Counted from the stretch's first letter, positions 14,201-29,200 are shown. The stretch: 64,000 nt of DNA from Ectobius pallidus (GCA_964059195.1 CAXKWD010000006.1:178248825-178312824), one strand, 5' to 3'. Numbers and translations: made by a program. Notes: generated by a model not told the origin, from the letters alone.

Positions 14201-17200
14201 ACGTTGTAAATAAATATTAAAGAATGAAATCCACGAAAATAATGCAGTCACATAACTTTCTCTACCCTGGACATAGAGAAAACAATACGAGGTATGGTAA
14301 TATGTATATTATTATATCGCAGGTCTTGGAGAGAGAAGTATGAAAATGATATTGCATTTCTGTTTAATTTCATCACTAAAACGGTTTTATGGTAACAGGG
14401 GAGTGAGAAATAAAATATTCCGCAAAGACAATACAATTTTATGTTACAGGAATTTCTGTTTCTTCTTATTTGAACCCCTACCAGGTTTGCTGTGTACTGT
14501 ACAAGCGATGGGATGCAAAATTCTACATCCTCTATGAGCCATAAAAAACTATATCAAGCGTTTTCTGAGAGAATAGTTTGAGTGTGATAAATCGTTTTTT
14601 CTATTTCAAATTCTAAATACCTATATAATGACCTATAATTTAAAAATCGAAAGTCCTTCATAAGATAATTTCCAATTACAAAATAAAAAACCCGGGCGAC
14701 GCCTGGCCTTTTAAGCTAGTCGTTTTATACAAGAATTCAGATGCTGGATGACAACAAGGAGAGGTAAAATCTGCAGAAGAAAGCAGGAAGCGTTGGGGGT
14801 AGATTATCAGCACTTAATTTTGTTTGGTGCAACTCGAATAGTTGTCCTTGTACTTTAAGGGGAATGAATGTTGTCATTTATGAGGTCAGTTCATTATATC
14901 TTATGCGTTGGTTGCAAAGTTAGATCACAAGACATGATTATGGGTAGAGAAAGTTATGTGAGTGCTACTGTACATGGAATGTTGACACCACGGGACATTT
15001 ATGAATTAAAAATCTTTGAAAAATATCCCAAAGACTCTAGTCAGCGTGAACTACCTCCAACTACAGTAGTTTGTGGCATCGTGCCATTTCAATTACCATC
15101 TGCTCCCTTTTGTGTTAAAAATATAATGTAAGTCTGCATAAAAAAGAAAGATTTCCCAGCTGTATGTCATACTTCATCTCCTTCTATTTCCTCAACTATT
15201 AATCCTACAGAAATATGATTGAGATCTATTTTGTAGAAAATTTTATGTAGTTTAATTTTGGGCATAAACTGCTTTTTGCTAGAATCCATAGTTTTTTATT
15301 TAGGGAAAACTGAGAGACCGACATTTAAACGTGCCCCCCACCCCCGCTCACCCCCCATCCATCGGGACTTTTAGTATGTTGTTTAGGACACTTTCCCCCA
15401 CATCTCTGCCAAATTTCAAAACTACATGATCGTTGCCTGGACAACTACAAATCTACCTAAAAGTTTTCATACGATTTTCCGTTCTGGAGCTAAACTATTC
15501 ACACACACACACACACAGACATGTTTCTGATTTTTAGGTAGACTTCGAAGAAAAATCTTCCAATTGCAATTGATCCCATGTCATGACTTTCGAAAAATTG
15601 TTTTATATCTTTACGTTTCATGCCTCCCTAAGTACGAAACCACCGCCCGTTGATTTTTTTATATTTTTTATTTATATAGGCCTATATCACTACATGCTAG
15701 CGGCCGTAATTTTGAAGATATTTGAACCAAACTTTATTATGTTATTTTTAGGCCCAATAGTTCGGACAAGTTCGTTAATGAGCAAAATTTCCCAAAGGGG
15801 GGAGGGGGAGGGGGGGCAGGGGGTTGAAATTTTGAGAAATTTATATCTCGGCCCCTATGAAGTATAGAGGGAAACTTTGTTTGAATAAGTTAGAGTACTC
15901 CCTATGGAGTTCACAATGACACCAACGATTCGGGGATTTTGGGGGTGGAAATTATAAATTTTCGAAACCACGTCTTATGGGATATCGTTGAAAAGCTCTT
16001 GATGAGTACTCTGCAAATCAATAACTAGTTTCTCGATAGCTCTCATATAAGGCGAGATTTGAATGTTTGAAAAACAGTAATATTTAAAAATATACCTCAG
16101 CCTAAAGGCCTGCTGAAAGGAATGTTTGAGGACCGACTATGGATAAAATTACCAATGTAATAGAGTTTGAAATATTAAAAATAATAGTTACACACCTTTA
16201 CAACAATAATGCATGGCAAAATAAAAAAAACAATAAAATATTATATCAATTTGAAACATCTCTTTTTATAAAAAAAAGATTTCAGATTTATTTATATTTC
16301 ATATGGTGCATTGTACACTTTGATATTGCTGTGATAAAATAATTCTCATTAAAAAGGAGTTTAATATGAAAGTGTTGTCCTCAGAGAACATTGGGACAAC
16401 TGTTCGGTTATGTTGTTGATACCTTGAGTTTGATGGAGTTATCACAGGCATGGCTCTCTTTAAGAATTATTATAATATCATTAATTTTGTCTTGTTTAGC
16501 GGCTTTGCTAATTTTATTCATTGCTGATCTTGCGCACGGCCTCCCAGAATATTATTACCTTTTCTTGTTATAAAAACAAATGATTATAGGCTTCTTCTCT
16601 TTACCGAATTCAGTTCAACGTTTATTTCCAACCACCTTAAAAGACCCGGCGTCGCCCGGGTTTTTTATTTTGTAACTGGAAATTATCTTATGAAGGACTT
16701 TAGATTTTTAAATTCTAGGTCCTAATATAGGTATTTATAATTTGAAATAGGAAGAACGACTTATCACACTCAAACTATACACTCAGAAAACGCTTGATAT
16801 AGCTTTTTATGGCTCATAGAGGATGTAGAATTTTGCATCCCATCGCTTGTACATAGCAAGCCTGATAAGGGTTCAAATAAGAAGAAACAGAAATTCCTGT
16901 AACATAAAATTGTATTGTCTTTGCGGAATATTTTATTTCTCACTCCCCTGTTACCATAAAACCGTTTTGGGGATGAAATTAAGCAGAAATGCAATATCAC
17001 TTTCATACTTCTCTCCTTAAAAACCTGATATAATCTACTCTTATACAATTCAACGGCCCTAAATAGCGTGCTTGCTCGCCCGCTTCGTGAGACATCGGGT
17101 ATACTCGGCGATGTTCGTCTCTCGCAGTCTAAACTTTCATGACGACTACAAAATTAGAAAGGAAAACCGTTTCTTTATTATATAAGGCCTAAGTGAATCT

Positions 17201-20200
17201 ACTCTTAATACAATTCAACGGCCCTAAATAGCGTGCTTGCTCGCCCGCTTCGTGAGACATCGGGTATACTCGGCGATGTTCGTCTCTCGCAGTCTAAACT
17301 TTCATGACGACTACAAAATTAGGAAGGAAAACCGTTTCTTTATTATATAAGGCCTAAGTGAAATGAACACAATGAACAAATATTCTAATTTTATTTTTAC
17401 TTACAATTTTCATAGCTCTGAACCACAAACATTTTTAATAATCTACCAGTGTAATTTTCTTAAAAATCCTGGAGTCAATGAACAATGGCGGGCGAAGCCG
17501 GGGGCAACAGCTGTAAAATATTGATGGTTTTATCTCTTGAAATATCGCTGATAATAATAATCCAAACAAACCATTCCTTCCCTTGAAACATTATATAATT
17601 TCTGAAAATTACACTGAATTGATAAAATAAAATTCATATCATATTCATGTCAATAAACAGCTAAGAAACAATACGTATTATGTGTTCACAGGTTCTTTGG
17701 AACTGCATAATGGATTCTGATATAGTTTTCCCAGGGGGCGCTTTCATGTCGTGGAATGTACTCTAAAGCAGGAATTTTAGCTGTTTCATTAATTATTAAT
17801 GGCTTAGTTTATGAATGATTCGCGTGCAAGTGTTAATAAATATAATGCTTTAATAATTATTATACTCTTAATTTTTAATTTTTAAAAGAATTATCGTGGC
17901 GAAGCCACGGGCACATCCTAGTAATATACATATTACCATACCTCGTTTTGTTTTGTCTATGTCCAGGGTAGAGAAAGTTATGTGACTGCATTATTTTCGT
18001 GGATTTCATTCTTTAATATTTATTTATAACATGGATTATATTGATAGTTCTCTAATTTGTCAAGTCTTGTTTCATTTATTTCCAAAACCTTATGTGAAGA
18101 CTGCGAACAATACTGTTGTGAAATGATTTGTGATTTGGATTTGATAACTCTGTGTAAAAAGGGATTAAGTATTCTCAAAAACATTTGATTTTTGGCATTC
18201 AAAATAGAATTTTTTCAAAATCGTTTCTTAGTGAGCACCTACATTATGAAACGAAGGTACTGTCAAAATTCCACGTCTCTACCTGTTATAGTTTAGGCTC
18301 TACGTTGATTCCTGTCAGGAAAAAGCCGCTTATATATAGAGAGAAAGTTAAGAAAACACGTAGATTGAGAAGCAATCTGACAGTCATATGAGTCGTTGAT
18401 GTTTTCTTCACCAATGGGAGTGCGTTTTTTTTAATCTTTGTTGAAAAACGCTAAATAAGCAACTATTAATGTTTCCGTTCAGCTCACAATAGCTGACAAT
18501 TTAATGCTACTATCAAGGGTAGTAAAGAAGACGAGTTTTACGCAGCGACAATAAATTAAACCAAAAGCTCTTCGAAATCTACCTCAGCCTATAGGCCTGC
18601 CTATTTTATTTAGGAGACTTTCAAACGTGGTATTTCTATTAAAACTCAACTTCGAATTTTGGGATCGAAAGCAATGTTTTTTCTGCCTATGGCACGGGCC
18701 GAGGAAGTAAAACACACACAATTATATGATTTTGCAGCTTTCTGCAAAAAGTTGGACGAAAATGCAATAAAAAGACGAAATGAAAAGAGACAAAGTATCA
18801 CAATCATCGCCGCACTGAGTTAACACAAACACTGGAAGTGGTGGCGTGAGAAACACATGCTAAGCACATAAACACATAAAACACGTTTCCATTGCATAAA
18901 TATTTGTGTTTGCCATACACTGTTAATTGAGTGGAGTGGAGCACTTAATTTGAATTTCTCTGCCCGATGTGCATTCAAACACACGAAATGAACTTACTCA
19001 ATGGCAATAGACAATTCCTCAGCTAGTTTAAGAAATATTATCTATATTATGGAACCCGAAGGTTCATTGCCGCGCTTACCTGAATCCGCCATTCAACCCT
19101 ATTCTGTGCTAACTCCATCCTACCATCCCTCACAAATCTTACTTCCCTTAAATCTATCTTAATATTGTCCTCACACCTGCATCTAGATCTTCCAAGTGGT
19201 TTTTTCCCTTCGGGTCTCCCAGTCAATACTTTTTAGATATGTCTTTCCTCCCCCATTTCATCCTCCGTGATTTAATTACCCTTACTATATCCGGTGAAGA
19301 GTACAGGTTATGAAGCTAGTCGTTATGCAGTTTTCATCTCTCTTAGGCCGAAATAGAATTTCTGAACCGCATATAAAGAAGCATTTCCTGATTTCAGTAC
19401 ACATTACTTGTATTTGTAATTATTGCTCCCAGATATTTGAATTGTTCCACTTGTTCGAACGATTTACCGTCTATTCTAATATTTTGTAGAGCATTACTTT
19501 GACGTTTCATGACCATGTATTTAGATTTTTTTTTTCTGCAGGCAAGGAAAAGACTTTCTGCATTCCTTTCGATTGTGTTTATGTCATCGCCCAACAGACA
19601 AACGTCATCTGCATAAGCTAAAATAGGGTGACTGCCATTTAATTCTAGGCCTACCTTGAATTTTCCTAATGACATATTCTAAGATGAAATTAAAAAGTAA
19701 AGGCGATAGTGCATCTCCTTGCTTCAAGCCGCTTCTAATGGCAAACCTATCTGATATAAATTTCCCTACCCTGACTCTGCTATAGGTTTCATTTAGACAC
19801 ATTTTGATCAGACTAACTAACTTCTTTGGTATCCCAAACTCAATGAGGATATTGTACAATTTGTCTCGCCTAATTGAATCATATGCTTTTTTAAAAATCT
19901 ATATATAGCTAGTGAACAGACCTATTGTATTCCCACTTTTTCTCCAACATTTGGCGAATACAAAATATTTGATCAGTGGTTGCTCTATTTCGCCTGAAAC
20001 CCCGTTGATTATATCCAGTGATTTCGTCCACATATGAGGTTAACCTTTACAATAGTACTAGAATTTTGTATGATGTTGATAAGAGAGAAATCCCTCGATA
20101 GTTATTACAGTACGATATAATATTAACATTAAAAGGACTAAAATCGATAGTACTTTAAATGCAAGTTGTTTATTGCTGCTTTCAATGGTTCATGATTGAT

Positions 20201-23200
20201 TCATGTTCGATATTAATCGATGAAATTCTCTATTATAATGGCTACCGTTATAATATGGTCGAGGTATTTTGTATTTATCTTTACCTGTCTACGTATTTAT
20301 CTACTTAGCTATGAAAATGCGGGTTTGAATACTGATCGTTAAAATGTAATTGCCTATAGCAATGTCACTGCCCCCTTACAGTTGTAATTCAAAATATTAA
20401 AGCAATAGTAAACCGTAAAATTAAATTTTAATTTATCGAAAATTCAAAATTAAGCAAAACTCTCAGGAAAATGGAAAATATTTATTTCTCTATGCTTCCA
20501 CTTTACTTAGGCCTTAATAATTGTCTCCCTTTCCCCTTCCAAAGCCTTTGATCTGCTGCTGTACATAATATACCTCAGCGAGAGACAAAGCAATTTAAAA
20601 CAGCTTATTTTTTTATTGAATTTTGAAAATGGCTATAAATTTAATTAATCCAGTAATTTAAATGATAAATTAGGTTAGGTGGCCCCCTAGGATGTCCTGG
20701 GTTCAGGACTGGGTAGGTTAAGTCTTAGGTTAAGATAATGCACATTGTGCGCGATTCCTTAATTATTAATACAGTGTATCATAATGCCTGCCTATATTCT
20801 GTCAACACAGCAACTGATTCGTTACGGATATACTATCGTAGTAGTTCTTGTTTACTTATCTGGACGGAAGGGGGATCTAGAATAGGAAAACATTGATCAT
20901 TTGTAAATGCTCCTCCAAGTCGGATTTTTAGCTTCTTCATTAGATCTATTAATAGTTTTAATAGCTTATTTCTATATATATAAAAGGCTTTGTCCTGACT
21001 GACTGAATGAATGACTGACTGACTGATTGACTGAATGACAGGAATCAATGTACAGCCTAAACTATAACAGGTAGAGACTTGGAATTTTGACAGTACCTTC
21101 GTTTCATAATGTAGGTGCTCACTAAGAAAGGATTTTGAAAAATTCTGATTCTAAATGCCAAAAATTAAATGTTTTTGAAAATACTTAATCCCTTTTTACA
21201 TAGAATTATCAATTCCAAATCACAGAATATATTGTTGCCAAATTTTATATGATGGGCTTGGAAAAAACAATTGAAATGCACTTTTGACAAATAAGAGAGT
21301 TATCAAAATAATTCATGTTATAAATAAATATTACAGAATGAAATCCACTAAAATAATGGAATCACATAACTTTCTCTACCCTGGACATAGAGAAAACAAA
21401 ACGAGGTATGGTAATGTGTATATTATTATATTATATCGCAGGTTTTTGGAGAGAAAAGTATGAAGGCTTTATGGTAACATAAGAGTGGGAAATTTCCCGC
21501 CTCGATATTACAATTTTATGTTACAGGAATTTCTGTTTCTTCTTATTTAAACCTCTACCAGGCTTGCTGTGCACTGTACAAGCGATGGGATGCAAAATTC
21601 TAGATCCTCTATGAGCCATAAAAAACTATATCAAGCGTTTTCTGAGGGAATAGTTTGAGTGTAATAAGTCGTTCTTCCTATTTAAAATTATAAATGCCTA
21701 TATTAGGACCTAGAATTTAAAAATCTAAAGTCCTTCATAAGCTAATTTCCAATTACAAAATACAAAACCCGGGCGACGCCGGGTCTTTTAAGCTAGTTTC
21801 TTATATAGGTGTAAGTGTTGATAAATACAATGTTTTGATTAGTTTTCTTATAAATATTTTTTTTTAAACATGTAATGATTCAATATTGCTAAATTCAAGT
21901 AATTTGTTTTCTGTTTGTAGTAGTGAAACATAGGTACTTTGTATTTAAGTTTCTGTAGACTCTGTATTATTGTAAGTGTGGTTCCACTATACAAGTTAAA
22001 TTACGTGTCCATTATCATTCTTCTATTGATCTACGGACGAAATAAATCTAATCTAATTTATAAACGCTATATGATGGACAATGGAGCAGAAGTACCAGTA
22101 ATATAGAACAACCTGGCCAATTAAATGTGGTTTTAAAAAGTAATCCTTTTAAGGGGGAATATACTGAAAATATGACATTTCTGGTGAAAAATCCCTTTTT
22201 CGGAAGTTTTCAACAATTATAGCCTGCACGCCTTTTTTTGTATGTTTGCCAAGTTTTAACGCTTGGAAATGTAGATGTAGATGTAGTTATTTCGTTCTGT
22301 AGATCCTGTGTTGAGTGGGACTCAAGGATATAGAACACGCAAGCAAGTAATAAATAATAATATATAATATACTACGCTATAAACTTATTCAAACTGGAAA
22401 TACTCATCCATATTGTAGAAGGTGTGAGTCATTAAAAATTTCTTGAGAGATCCTTTGAAGGATTTGCTTTTTCTTTGAATACATAATAATTTAATGTTGT
22501 TTGGAAGCTTATTGTATATCTGTATTGCGGAGTAATAAGCTCCTTTCTGAAAAAGTTTTAATGCATTAACCGGTCTATGTAAATCATTCCTGTTTCTAGT
22601 AATATGTTCATGAACACTGCTATTAGTTTGGAATCTCTCAATATTATCTACCACATAACACATAACAGAGTGAGGACTTTTAATTTTTCAAAGAGCGGTT
22701 TGCATGATTCTCTCCTTTTCTTTCCACACATTATTCTAATTGCTTGCTTTTGTACCTTAAATATTTTATCCCTATGGGTCGAGTTACCCCAGAATATGGT
22801 TCCATACTTCATTATCGAGTGGAAATTTGCAAAATACACCATGCGTAAGGCATCCTGTTTTAAAACCTGATTCAGGACTCTTAAGGTAAAGCATGCTGAA
22901 CTTAGTTTTGGAATTATCATTTCAATATGTGACTTCCAGTCGAGATGTTGATCAATTTGTAATCCTAAGAATTTGATATTACTAATTTCTTCTATGCTTT
23001 GTGTTTGGTAATTAATTACAAGGTTTTGAGTACATCTTTGTTTTGTTCTGAATTGAATAAAGTGGGTTTTTTCGATAATAAGCGTCATTTTATTGGCTTG
23101 GAACCATATATTTAATTCGTGAAAAGCCTTTGTAGCTACTCTGGCCAGTTGTTCCTGGGATTTTCCTGTTACAAAAACACTAGTGTCATCCGCGAAAAGC

Positions 23201-26200
23201 AATACCTTTGTTTCGTCACTTAAGTTATGTGGCAAGTCATTGATGAAAATTAAAAATAGCAAAGGTCCTAGTATTGATCCCTGTGGTACTCCACTTCTAA
23301 CTACTCCTAGATTAGATTTGTTTCCATTTATTGCGACATTTTGAGTTCTATCAGACAGGTATGATTTGAACCAATTCAGTGTTAAATTATCTATTCCATA
23401 ATGTTGCAATTTTTCAATTAATAGTTCATGATTTATACAGTCGAATGCTTTAGCTAAGTCACAGAAAATTCCCAACGTATATTTCTTTTTGTCTAGCGCT
23501 TCCAGTATTTCTGTGGTGAGTTTAAATGTAGCATTTTCAGTAGACATGCCACTTCTAAAACCAAATTGTGATGGTGTAAGAATATTATTCAAATTAAGAT
23601 AGTAAACTATGCGGTTATATACAACTTTTTCGAATACTTTTGAAAATGAAGTTAAGAGCGATATAGGCCTGTAATTTGATGGTACATTTTTGTCTCCTTT
23701 TTTAAACAGGGGCTTGACAATTGCATGTTTCATTCTTTCAGGAAATATTCCAGTTTCTAGTGAACAGTTAAATATATGGCTAAGGGGTTTACTAAGTTCC
23801 GAACAGCAACTTTTTAATAGCTTATTACTTATGTCATCCCATCCAGATGAGCTTTTACTTTTAAGCAATTTTATTATATTTCCAATTTCTATAGAGGAAG
23901 TCAGTGTGGTTTCAAATTTATGGTTACAAATTGTAGATTTTGTCAGAAGGTCTATTGCCTTGACACTGGTATTGTTGGTGGGAACACAATTCTCTGCAAT
24001 ATTTATGAAGTGGTTATTAAATGCATTTGTAATATCTGAAAGATTGTCTAGTTTCTTATTTTTGTATATTAATGACGTACAATCACTTTTTTCCTTTGCT
24101 TTCCCTGTTTCATTTTTTACTATATTCCATATAGTCTTAACTTTGTTGTTTGATTTATTAATTATTTGTGAAAAATACCTGCTCTTTGCTTCTTTAATGA
24201 CCTTTTTAAGCACATTGCAATATCTTTTATAATACACTTTCTGACTTTGATTGTTACTGGTTCTGAATTGTAAATAGAGCTCTCTTTTTTTAGCACATGA
24301 TATTTTAATACCAGGGGTTAGCCATGCTTTATTATTTAAATTAGGTATTTTAGTAGTTGTCTTTTTTGGAAAGTTGGCCTCAAAGTGTCGCAACACGATA
24401 TTTAGAAATTCATTTAATTTACTATCAACAGTGTTATAGGTAAATATAGTTTCCCAATTTTCATTTGCAAGATCTTGTTTGAAACTTAAAATCGAAACAT
24501 CATTCGTTACTCTGATAATATTACTATGGGTATGTTTGCTAGTCGGATATGCTTCAGTATTGTTTAACATTACCATCTGAGCATCATGGTCTGATAACCC
24601 ATTTATTATTGGGATTACTTCAAACTTCGAGTTTTTTTCTTTATTTAAGAATATATTATCTATTGTTGTTTGAGAGTTGTTTTGAATTCTAGTTGGGAAG
24701 TTCACTATGAAGTCTAGATTATAACTACCTACTAAGGACAGAAGTCTTGCCTTATTTTCACTATCAGTTGACATGTCTACATTAAAATCGCCACACAGTA
24801 TCATATTTACACTATTATTATATAATGAATTAAGAACCTTTTCTAACTGATTGATAAAATAGTTGTAATTACCTGATGGTGCTCTGTAGATTGTTATTAT
24901 TACAAACGTGTCATTGTCAGTTTCCACTCTTGCTGAGCAACATTCGAAATCCTGTTCCTTGCAAAAGGAACTGGTGTCTATATCATTAAAATCTAAGTTT
25001 CTTTTGATAAAAATACTCACACCTCCACATTTTTTGGAACGTCTACAAAAATTTGAACATAAAGAAAAATTATCAATTTTTAATTGTTCCAGCTCTTTTT
25101 CTGCACAGTGGTGTTCTGTCAAACAAATAACTTGATTTAATTGCAGGCTAAAAGTTTATATTATTGTTGTCCCTTTCTACTTTTTGCGCAGGAATCCTCA
25201 GATCTGGTACCCTATGATCCCCAGGTGGGGCGAAGGGACCTCCTACGGAGGTTTCATTACCTATACTAATTTTGATAAATACATAGAAGTGGTAATACGT
25301 ATATCTTTTTCATGTATATTAATGCACATTTAGAGTACATGGATTTTGTACATGTATTGAAAAAACAAACAAACAATAACTCAGAACATTTTTTGACAAG
25401 AGATTTTGCTTGGAAAACAAAATATAAAAATATAAAAAAATCACTAAAAAAATAAAAATTTGCACAATTTCGGGAGTGTATTGTGGCCTAGATGTTCGCT
25501 TTAATAACGGTAACACCCTCAGTCTGTCGCTCACGAAAACAAGGTATACCTGTCTGTCTATAACGTACTTTAGATTAATAATAATAATAATAATAATAGA
25601 ATTTACTGTCGTTTAACAGCACAGTGTACAATGTACAGCATAATGTGCTTGTTATGTATGTCGTTCCTTAATCCTAACAAAATTGGCTGAATTAGGTTAA
25701 CGATGTCTTATATTCACCTTTGGTAGCACTGGTTACAACATGGCGATAACATGGTAACTCGAATCGCTTTATGGATGGTTGATTCATAGTATGCCATGAT
25801 TTCGGAGCTTAGTTTTGTTCTTATATAACAATGTAATTATTACTAATTTTGCATAATCCGTTGAGTTTACGACTTAGGCCTACATCAGATAAATTCGATG
25901 CAGCTGCATTTATCGACAAACTCTTAAACTCCCGTGGGATTACCTTTGACTATCCAAAAAATAACACTTGGAACTGTTCCAACTTTTAATAATTTAAATG
26001 GGGGGGACAAGAAATTTTCCGCACCGGGTACCACATAAGCTTGCTACGCCACTGCCCAAAACTACGGAAGGTCAATATTTCGGTAAAGTCCCCCTTAAAA
26101 GGACATTGGGAAGATACGGGTTAAACTGTTTATCTGTTTTTCACTTCATTCATTTTGGCTTCAAACACGCGTGAAGGTCGGTCGGGCTGGGGCGGGGGGG

Positions 26201-29200
26201 GGGGGTGTTAGGTAGCTTGAAGGGACGAAGGGTCATCTCTACCTAGCCAGGAAAAGTGTGGTGTCACGATGTCTGGCATCTTAGCAACTTGTTTCATATC
26301 CGGGCCTGCAGCACTTTCTGTCTTTAATACAAAAATCGATTAATTAATAGGCCTAGTATATATCAAATCCGTATATTGATTACCACAGATTGAATTAGGT
26401 CTACCAACAACACTGCACTTCACTTAATTAGTTACTTACTTACTTATTATTCAATGACAATAGAAAATTCCCCAGCAAGCTAAAGGAATATTGTCTATTT
26501 TACGGCACCCGAAGGTTCATTGTCGCGCTTACCTCTGCCCGCCATTCAACCCTATTCTGTGCTAACTCCATCCAAACATCCCTAGCAAATCCCACTTCCC
26601 TTAAGGGTGGACTTAGAGATTTCGATGCTGAAAAATAGGTGAAGTTCATTTTTTTTTCTCAGCAATGAATTGTTCTGTAGTCTTGTAGTCTGTCATGGTC
26701 TATATCGACTAGTTCTACGATTGCATACTATTTTCAAAATTAATTTATCTGTTACAGTTAATGGGTAATTGTCATTACAAAATGGCAGCCAAATTTTGTG
26801 CACTGAAGTGCCGTTTCCCTGATAATTTTCATAAATACCAATATTTCTGAGTGATTCTTTTTTCTATCTACTTGTAAAGATCGTATAAACAACAAAATCT
26901 AGTATCTTTGGAGTTTATGCAGTATAAATATTTTTTTAAATAATTCATCACTTGTTAATTTTATTTTATTTTTTACAAATTTTCACATCAGAAATATATA
27001 AAAATAAAAACTATTAAAGTTACATGAATGTTTCTAGATAGTGTTGTTCACTAATATCAAATATACTTGCATGCAAAATTTCACAGCAATATGTTAAAAG
27101 ACGTTCGAGTTATGAGGGAAATGGCACTTCAGTGCACAAAATTTGGCTGCCATTTTGTAATGATAATTACCCATTAACTGTAATAGATAAATTAATTCTG
27201 AAAATAGTATTCAATTGTAGAACTAGTCAATATGGAGCCTGCCAGAACACAAGGCTACAGAACATTCCATTCCTGAGAAAAAAAAAATTGAACTTCACCT
27301 ATATTTCAACATCGAAAGCTGTATGTCCCCCCTTAAATCTATCCTAATATTGTCCTCCCACATCTAGGTCTTCCAAGTGGTCTTTTTTCTTCGGGTCTCC
27401 CAGTCAATACTTTTGAGATATGTCTTTCCTCCCCATGTCCAGCCCGTTTCATCTTCCGTGATTTTATTACCCTTGCCATTTCTGGTGAAAAGTACAAGTT
27501 ATGTTATGAAGTTCGTCGTTATGCAGTTTTATTCAGTCCCCCAGCAAAACACAAAATAATTAAATACAGTCAAGCGAGCCACAAACTGAACAACCCCAGG
27601 GCTTTATTTGTCACGCGAAACTTTTACACTTCGACCTTTTGAAAAATTCAAAGTTAAACTGGACATTTACCAATTAATAAACACACTAATCTATACAGTG
27701 TCAGGAATTTCTTATACAGGAAGATGTCTTATGTGTTATGACATGTGGACATTAATGCATTTGGTTAATTAATTATTTACATGTAGAGAACATCAATACA
27801 TTTCCTAATAACTTAAGAAGGCAAAACACGTGTTAAGAAGTTAACAAATATGTAAAAATTTAGAAAGTAATTAAAGTCTACGCACACATTCAAAGATAAT
27901 ACAGGAAAATGAACAACCTGGAAATAGATATAGGTAAAAATACGAGAGTAAGCAAAAAAAAGTATTTTCTTAAAAAGAACATTTGCCCTGCCTAGGCGAC
28001 TGGGAGACCCTTCCAACTCTTCTTATAAGCATAGAGAATGCCCTTGATGATCCAGTTGATTGTCACAAGTCAACTGGATTAGTTGAAGCTATTCTATAAA
28101 AATACAAGTTAAATGTCCAATGTTTTAATGACCAGATTATGAATGTAATAATAATAATAATTATGTCGTGATATGATTTTTTAACTTAAAGCCACAATAA
28201 ATAAATAAGTAAAGGAAACAAAACACTTTACATAAAAAACCATCCCTTTGAAAAGAAAACACATGAGGAACAAGTAAACAATAATAACCTAATGATAGTG
28301 TAAAATAGCGTTTGAAGAAGGATTAGCTACTAACCTAGTATAGAGCTGTCTCCTAAAATGTGTGGAAGAAATCGCATATTCATCGGCAAAGATAGACAGT
28401 AGTTATCTACACCCTTAGCAAACAGGGATGGCGTGTGGGTCCAGGTGGGTTCCTTCACCCGCAAGCACCCTCACATTTACAAGCGCAGGGAATTAGGATC
28501 GAACGTAATTTCCTCCCCATGAGTCACCTAGTCTACTTCAATCAGTCAATCTTAGATTTTCTTAATATGTCATATTATCTTAAAATGTTTGTTATATATC
28601 AATTCTACACATAATTACAAGAAAAATCACACCAAACAATGTGCAATTTACTTTAATAGGAACATAGGACTTGAAAGCAGTGACTTACTTCATTGTTACA
28701 AATGTTCCTATTTCCTTTAATGTTCCTATTAAAGTAAATTACACATTATTTGGTGTCATTTTTCTTGTAATTAGGTGTATAATTGATAGGCCTATATAAC
28801 AAACATTTCAACTATTTTAAGATAATAATAAGTGTTTGTCTTTCTGTCTGTCTGTGCGCGATGCCCAGCGAAATCTACTGGACGCAGAGATCTGAAATTT
28901 TACACGTAGATGGAACGAAGGGTGGGCGAATGCACCTCGAAAACGGACTTTTAATTTTCGCTTTCGTTCCGCAATTATGAGTGAAAAACTGGCAGAAAAC
29001 GTGAATTTTTTTCGTTATCCAAACAACAGTTTTCAGTAATACATTTCATTATTTGTCAAATCAGTTGCAGGTGGCTTTGCCGTGTTTGTCATAATTTGTA
29101 AATAAAAGAACCGCTTCATATTGTAAGCCCACGCTGGTCGATTCATTTATTTATAATGTTCAGGCACGCAGACATCTGAAATTTTCAACCTAGATGGAAG

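Larger units (their letters stand above)
16636..18344 (-). mobile_element. Helitron family A, copy A3, split by a nested Helitron
   Basis: The 3' part (hairpin CCCGGGCGACGCCGGG) lies at 16636-17033 and the 5' part (ending TCTCTCTATATATAAG) at 17922-18344. Together they make an ordinary family A copy; the gap is exactly the nested element 17034-17921. The CTAG is mutated here. A 92-codon minus ORF (16770-17048) carries the family peptide. Confidence 0.8.

Noticed and set aside
14868..15131. 87-codon plus-strand ORF
   Set aside because: No domain, no start context or splice evidence; consistent with chance.
23690..24232. 180-codon plus-strand ORF
   Set aside because: Antisense shadow of the LINE reverse transcriptase frame.
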